64,000 bases of DNA from Lentisalinibacter salinarum (GTDB lineage: Bacteria > Pseudomonadota > Gammaproteobacteria > Steroidobacterales > Woeseiaceae): the NCBI RefSeq assembly GCF_040706555.1, contig NZ_JAPDRH010000001.1, forward strand, positions 186,001 through 250,000. The letters are read 5' to 3'. A program made the position numbers and the translations under genes. The notes beneath the pieces were generated by a model. It did not search any database. It saw only the letters and a list, made by a program, of their open reading frames with translations, and was not told where the DNA came from. This document shows, in pieces, positions 60,472-64,000 of this stretch. Within the stretch, counting starts at the first letter, position 1. The number at the start of each line of letters is the position of its first letter.

Positions 60472-63400
60472 GTGCGTGTTACGCATGTGCAGGCGGTAGC
60501 GCCACGTCTGGCGGCGATCCGCTGCTCGATTGCGGCTGTCGGTGCGGCCATTCTGACCGCGATCGGTCTGTTCTCCGCCACGCCATCGCACGCCCAGGAG
60601 GCTGCGGAATCGCTGGCCACGGAGGTCACCGCGGCCCTGATCCAGTCACGGCTGGAGCAGGTGCAGGCGTCGTCGGCCTACGACGACGAGACGAAGACGG
60701 CGTCGACGGAGCTGTACCGCCGCGCACTCGCGAACCTCGAGGCCGCAGAGGCGCACCGGCAGGCGGCGGCGCGTTTCGAGCAGGCGCAGGTGAGTGCCCC
60801 GCAGCAGACCGAGGAGATCCGCCGGTCGCTCGCCGCCACCGCTGGCCGCGATCCGCTGGCCGGACTGGATTTCGGCGAGGATACGCCGGCGCGGGAGATC
60901 GAGCAGCGCCTGCAGCAGGAGCGGGCGGCGGTAGCCGCGGCCCAGGCGGAGCTCGCCGAGCTGGAGCAAAAGCTGGCTGCGGCACAGACCAGACCCCAGG
61001 CGGTGCGCCAGAGGCAGGGGGGCGTCGCGCAGGAGACGAGGGAGGTTGCGGCCCGGATGACCCAGGCCGCGCCCGCCGGCGAGAGCGATATCGTTACCGA
61101 GGCCCGCGCGTGGGCGCGGCAGACTGCCGTCCGCGCGCTTGCCGAGGAGGGCCGCAAGCTCGACCTGGAGCTCCTCAGTCTGCCCATGAGAGTGGAGTTG
61201 CTCGAGGCACAGCGCGGCGAGACCCGCCGCACGCTGGAGGCCGCCCAGGCAAGGGTGCGCGAGTTGCAGTCGGCGCTGGGCGAGCGGCGCCGGAGCGAGA
61301 CGGCGCGGGTAATGGCCGAGATCGCCCCCGGCGAACTGGGCGAGGCCGCGGAGCACCCTCTGGCCCGGGATCTGCTGGAAGGCAACCTCGCGCTGGCAGA
61401 GGAGCTCAGGGAGCTGAGCCGGCGCCTGGATCAGCTGACGGCCGACGACGAGAGTGCCCGGGCGCGGCTGCAGTCGCTGGAGCGCCGTTTCCAGAACGCG
61501 CGCCAGAAGCTGGAGGTGGCGGGCGTCAGTCCGGCGATGGGGCGTTATCTGGGAGCGGAGCGGCGCGACCTGCCGGCGCTCGCCGACTACCGCCGCGATT
61601 CCCGCGAGCGGGAGGAACGGATCGCCGAGGCCGGGCTGCGTGACATCCGGCTGGAGGAGGCGCTGCAGCAGTACCGCGACGTGGACGCGCGGGTGGAGGA
61701 ACTCCTGCAGGCGCTGCCGCCGGTGGAAGCCGGGACGTTGCGCGGACCGCTCGAGCGGCTGGCCGGCGTGCGTCAGGATCTGCTCCGGCAGCTGTCCGAG
61801 GTGAATGACGACTACATCCGTCTGCTGTCGGAGTACGAGTACACCGAGTCCCAGCTCTATCGCGTGGTACGGGAATACCGGGACTTCCTGTCCGAACGCC
61901 TGATGTGGGTGCGCAACCGGCCGACGCTGGGGCCGGCCGGGCTTATGGCACTGCCGGGGGAAGTCGCCGCTTTCCTGGCGCCCGGGCAATGGCTGGAGGC
62001 TGCAGAGGTCTTTCTGCTGCGGCTCACTCGCTCGCCCCTGCAGATGCTGGCGGTGCTGGCGCTGCTGGTCTTCTGGTGGCGTCTCGGCGTGCTGCGGGCC
62101 GCGCTGAGGGCGAGCGCGGCGAAGGTCGGCAAGCCGTCAGAGGACACGTTCGCGAGTACGCTGCGGGCCGTCGGCATCACTCTGGTGATGACCGTGCCCT
62201 GGCCTCTGTTCACCGGGGTCACCGGTTACGAACTCAGCGCTTCGTGGCAGGCGACACCGGCGTCCCGCGCCGTGGGCACCGCATTGCTGCAGATCACGCC
62301 CCTGCTGTTCTTCCTGCGCGCATTCCGGATCCTGTGCACGCCGGGCGGCGTGGCAGAAGGCCATTTCCGCTGGGCGCCCGAGGGGCTCGCGCGGCTGCGC
62401 CGGCAGATGGATCAGCTGATGCTCACCCTGCTGGTGCCGGGCTTCGTTCTGGTGACGGCCATGGGATTCCACCAGGCCGCCTCCGTCGGCGCCCTGGTCC
62501 AGGTCGTGTTCCTGGTACTGATCGGCGGTCTGATGGTGTTCCTCTATCGGTTGCTGGTGCCCCGGCGCGGGATCTTGAAGGCCCTGCAGCGTCGGGAGGG
62601 CGACGAGCCGGTCCTCGCCTGGCCCTGGTTCTGGCTGCTGTTGTCGCTGGCACTGCCCGCCGCCCTCGGACTGATGGCGCTGGCGGGCTTCCTGTATTCC
62701 GCCGGCACTCTGCTCGGCAAGCTGATCAATACCCTGTGGCTGGTCTTCGGCCTGGTGCTGCTGCGCGAGCTGGTAGTGCGCTGGCTGCTGGTGATGCGCC
62801 GCCGCCTGCTGTTGCGAGAGGCGCTGCACCGGCGCGAAGCCGCCCGCGCCGCGCGGGAGGCCGAGGGAACCATGCCCGCGGCATCCGACGAGTCGGCAGC
62901 CGTGGCCGTCGAAGCCCCGGTGGATATCGGCTCGCTCGACGCCGATACCCGCAAGCTCGTCAACGTGGCGCTGGCCGTGACCGCGTTCCTCGGATTCGGC
63001 GGGATCTGGTCGGGGATGCTGCCGGCGCTGGGCGCCTTCAGCGACATCACCCTGTGGCAGTCCGTGCAACAGGTCGGCGGCGAGGAACGCATCCGTGCGG
63101 TCACGCTCATGGATATTTTCGCGGCAGCGCTCGCCGTCCTGCTGACCGTGGTCGGCGCCCGCACGGTTCCGTCCCTGCTGGAGATCGTGCTGCGCCAGCG
63201 TCCCTCCGTGACACCGGGCAGCCGGCTCGCCTTCGCCACGCTCGCCCGCTACAGCATCGCCGGCATCGGCCTTACATTCGTGCTGGCCACCATCGGGGTG
63301 GACTGGTCGAAGCTGCAGTGGCTGGTGGCGGCGCTGGGTGTCGGCATCGGCTTCGGTCTGCAGGAGATCGTGGCCAACTTCATCAGCGGACTGATCATCC

Positions 63401-63927
63401 TGATGGAGCGGCCCGTGCGGGTCGGCGATATCGTCACGGTCGGCGATACCAGCGGCGCCGTCACCCGCGTGCAGATCCGGGCCACGACGATCCGCACCTG
63501 GGACCGGCAGGAGTTGCTGGTCCCGAACAAGGAGTTCATCACCGGCCGCGTGCTGAACTGGTCGCTCTCGGACGAGATCATCCGCATCCACTTCATGGTG
63601 GGCGTGGCCTACGGCAGCGACGTCGAGAAAGCGCTGCTGCTGATCGAGGAGGCGGCACGCGAGCACCCGAAGGTGCTGGACGACCCGGCACCGCTGGTGA
63701 CCTTCGAGTCCTTCGGTGACAACTCGCTGAATCTGGGTCTGCGCTGCTTCGTGCCGGCACTGGATGTGCGCCTGGAGACGAGCACGGACCTGCACCGGGC
63801 CATCAACCGCAAGTTCAACGAGGCGGGCATCGTGATCGCCTTCCCGCAGCGCGATGTGCACCTGGACACGACGAGCCCGCTGGAGATCAAACTGATGCGC
63901 GGCGCCGACCTGGCGGCAGCCGAGTGA
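60472..63927 (+). CDS. Large mechanosensitive channel (MscK/KefA-like)
   Basis: A 1151-residue protein. A signal peptide (IGLFSATPSHAQEA) precedes a long periplasmic coiled-coil region (about 45-495, Glu/Arg/Ala-rich), then several spans from about 520 and the MscS core at the end. In the core GVGIGFGLQEIVANFISGLI is the pore helix and GDIVTVGDTSGAVTRVQIRATTIRTWDR, LVPNKEFITGRVLNWS the beta domain. It would release solutes on hypo-osmotic shock. The GTG at 60472 follows GGAGG. It is divergent from the efflux operon (29-bp gap), so the two promoters must overlap. Confidence 0.9.
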   Translation: MRVTHVQAVAPRLAAIRCSIAAVGAAILTAIGLFSATPSHAQEAAESLATEVTAALIQSRLEQVQASSAYDDETKTASTELYRRALANLEAAEAHRQAAARFEQAQVSAPQQTEEIRRSLAATAGRDPLAGLDFGEDTPAREIEQRLQQERAAVAAAQAELAELEQKLAAAQTRPQAVRQRQGGVAQETREVAARMTQAAPAGESDIVTEARAWARQTAVRALAEEGRKLDLELLSLPMRVELLEAQRGETRRTLEAAQARVRELQSALGERRRSETARVMAEIAPGELGEAAEHPLARDLLEGNLALAEELRELSRRLDQLTADDESARARLQSLERRFQNARQKLEVAGVSPAMGRYLGAERRDLPALADYRRDSREREERIAEAGLRDIRLEEALQQYRDVDARVEELLQALPPVEAGTLRGPLERLAGVRQDLLRQLSEVNDDYIRLLSEYEYTESQLYRVVREYRDFLSERLMWVRNRPTLGPAGLMALPGEVAAFLAPGQWLEAAEVFLLRLTRSPLQMLAVLALLVFWWRLGVLRAALRASAAKVGKPSEDTFASTLRAVGITLVMTVPWPLFTGVTGYELSASWQATPASRAVGTALLQITPLLFFLRAFRILCTPGGVAEGHFRWAPEGLARLRRQMDQLMLTLLVPGFVLVTAMGFHQAASVGALVQVVFLVLIGGLMVFLYRLLVPRRGILKALQRREGDEPVLAWPWFWLLLSLALPAALGLMALAGFLYSAGTLLGKLINTLWLVFGLVLLRELVVRWLLVMRRRLLLREALHRREAARAAREAEGTMPAASDESAAVAVEAPVDIGSLDADTRKLVNVALAVTAFLGFGGIWSGMLPALGAFSDITLWQSVQQVGGEERIRAVTLMDIFAAALAVLLTVVGARTVPSLLEIVLRQRPSVTPGSRLAFATLARYSIAGIGLTFVLATIGVDWSKLQWLVAALGVGIGFGLQEIVANFISGLIILMERPVRVGDIVTVGDTSGAVTRVQIRATTIRTWDRQELLVPNKEFITGRVLNWSLSDEIIRIHFMVGVAYGSDVEKALLLIEEAAREHPKVLDDPAPLVTFESFGDNSLNLGLRCFVPALDVRLETSTDLHRAINRKFNEAGIVIAFPQRDVHLDTTSPLEIKLMRGADLAAAE

Positions 63928-63942
63928 CGGTCGGCCGGGGAA

Positions 63943-63999
63943 TCAGTCCGGCTCGTTGCCCGGCTTCCACTTGATGTTGCACCCGATGCTCGGCTTCTG
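63943..63999 (-). CDS. Thioredoxin-family (AhpC/TSA-like) protein, C-terminal end only
   Basis: The last 18 codons of a minus-strand gene that continues beyond the window: QKPSIGCNIKWKPGNEPD then TGA. This ending (PSIGCNIKWKPGNEP) is characteristic of a group of thioredoxin-fold redox proteins. Nothing more can be judged. Confidence 0.6.
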   Translation of the reverse strand, partial: QKPSIGCNIKWKPGNEPD

Positions 64000-64000
64000 C

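Overview
The window is a gene-dense, high-GC bacterial chromosome segment. The following point to a free-living, probably aerobic gammaproteobacterium: HemG-type protoporphyrinogen oxidase, CbpA/CbpM, an RND efflux operon, an MscK-like channel, a TonB-dependent receptor, REP-type palindromes of the GGAGGGCCTTCAGGCCC / TCGCGGCTGAAGCCGC kind, and many ATGA-coupled genes. The set of TPR-sulfotransferases, a PEP-CTERM protein and several wax-ester-synthase/DGAT genes would suit a marine or soil lineage such as Woeseiaceae or Steroidobacterales, but this placement is inference. No rRNA, tRNA, CRISPR array, insertion sequence or prophage was seen.

Layout. 0-4.8 kb: the V1 part of a V-type ATPase operon (F partial, E, A, B, D) with overlapping genes. 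4.8-7.8 kb: a CadC/OmpR-type winged-helix/TPR regulator divergent from a secreted beta-propeller gene; three 11-bp-phased direct repeats lie between them. 7.9-14 kb: Tat-leader amidohydrolase, S9 peptidase, first WS/DGAT, metallo-beta-lactamase-fold hydrolase. 14-17.9 kb: a visibly AT-richer stretch with a PEP-CTERM protein, a cupin, a VOC protein and a kelch-like protein. 16.5-25.8 kb: a divergent neutral-lipid cluster. On the minus strand it holds HAD-PlsC, WS/DGAT and the kelch-like gene; on the plus strand an alpha/beta hydrolase, WS/DGAT, acyl-CoA synthetase and patatin lipase.

25.9-32.7 kb: membrane metallopeptidase, TonB receptor with a long structured leader, TPR-sulfotransferase and a translationally coupled second sulfotransferase. 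32.7-43.8 kb: class II ribonucleotide reductase, hydrolases, CapA-like protein, HemG, GFA and GST proteins, an MsbA-like ABC exporter, a REP cluster, DUF2061, a HTH regulator, Bax-inhibitor-1-like protein and a Na+/Ca2+ exchanger. 43.9-50.7 kb: a protein-quality-control island (LonC-like protease, USP-like protein, a methyltransferase-erythromycin-esterase fusion, CbpA, CbpM). 50.8-53.8 kb: a cytochrome c fused to a barrel-like domain, a small outer-membrane protein, an EamA transporter and a 71-residue protein with a probable leaderless promoter. 53.9-64 kb: an RND efflux operon whose outer-membrane component carries an extra N-terminal substrate-binding domain, divergent from a large MscK-type channel, then the end of a thioredoxin-family gene.

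Most unusual items: the binding-protein-TolC fusion, the PCMT-erythromycin-esterase fusion in a proteostasis island, EF-hand-like loops inside a TonB receptor, REP elements that supply the stop codons of two convergent genes, and the phased direct repeats of the winged-helix regulator.
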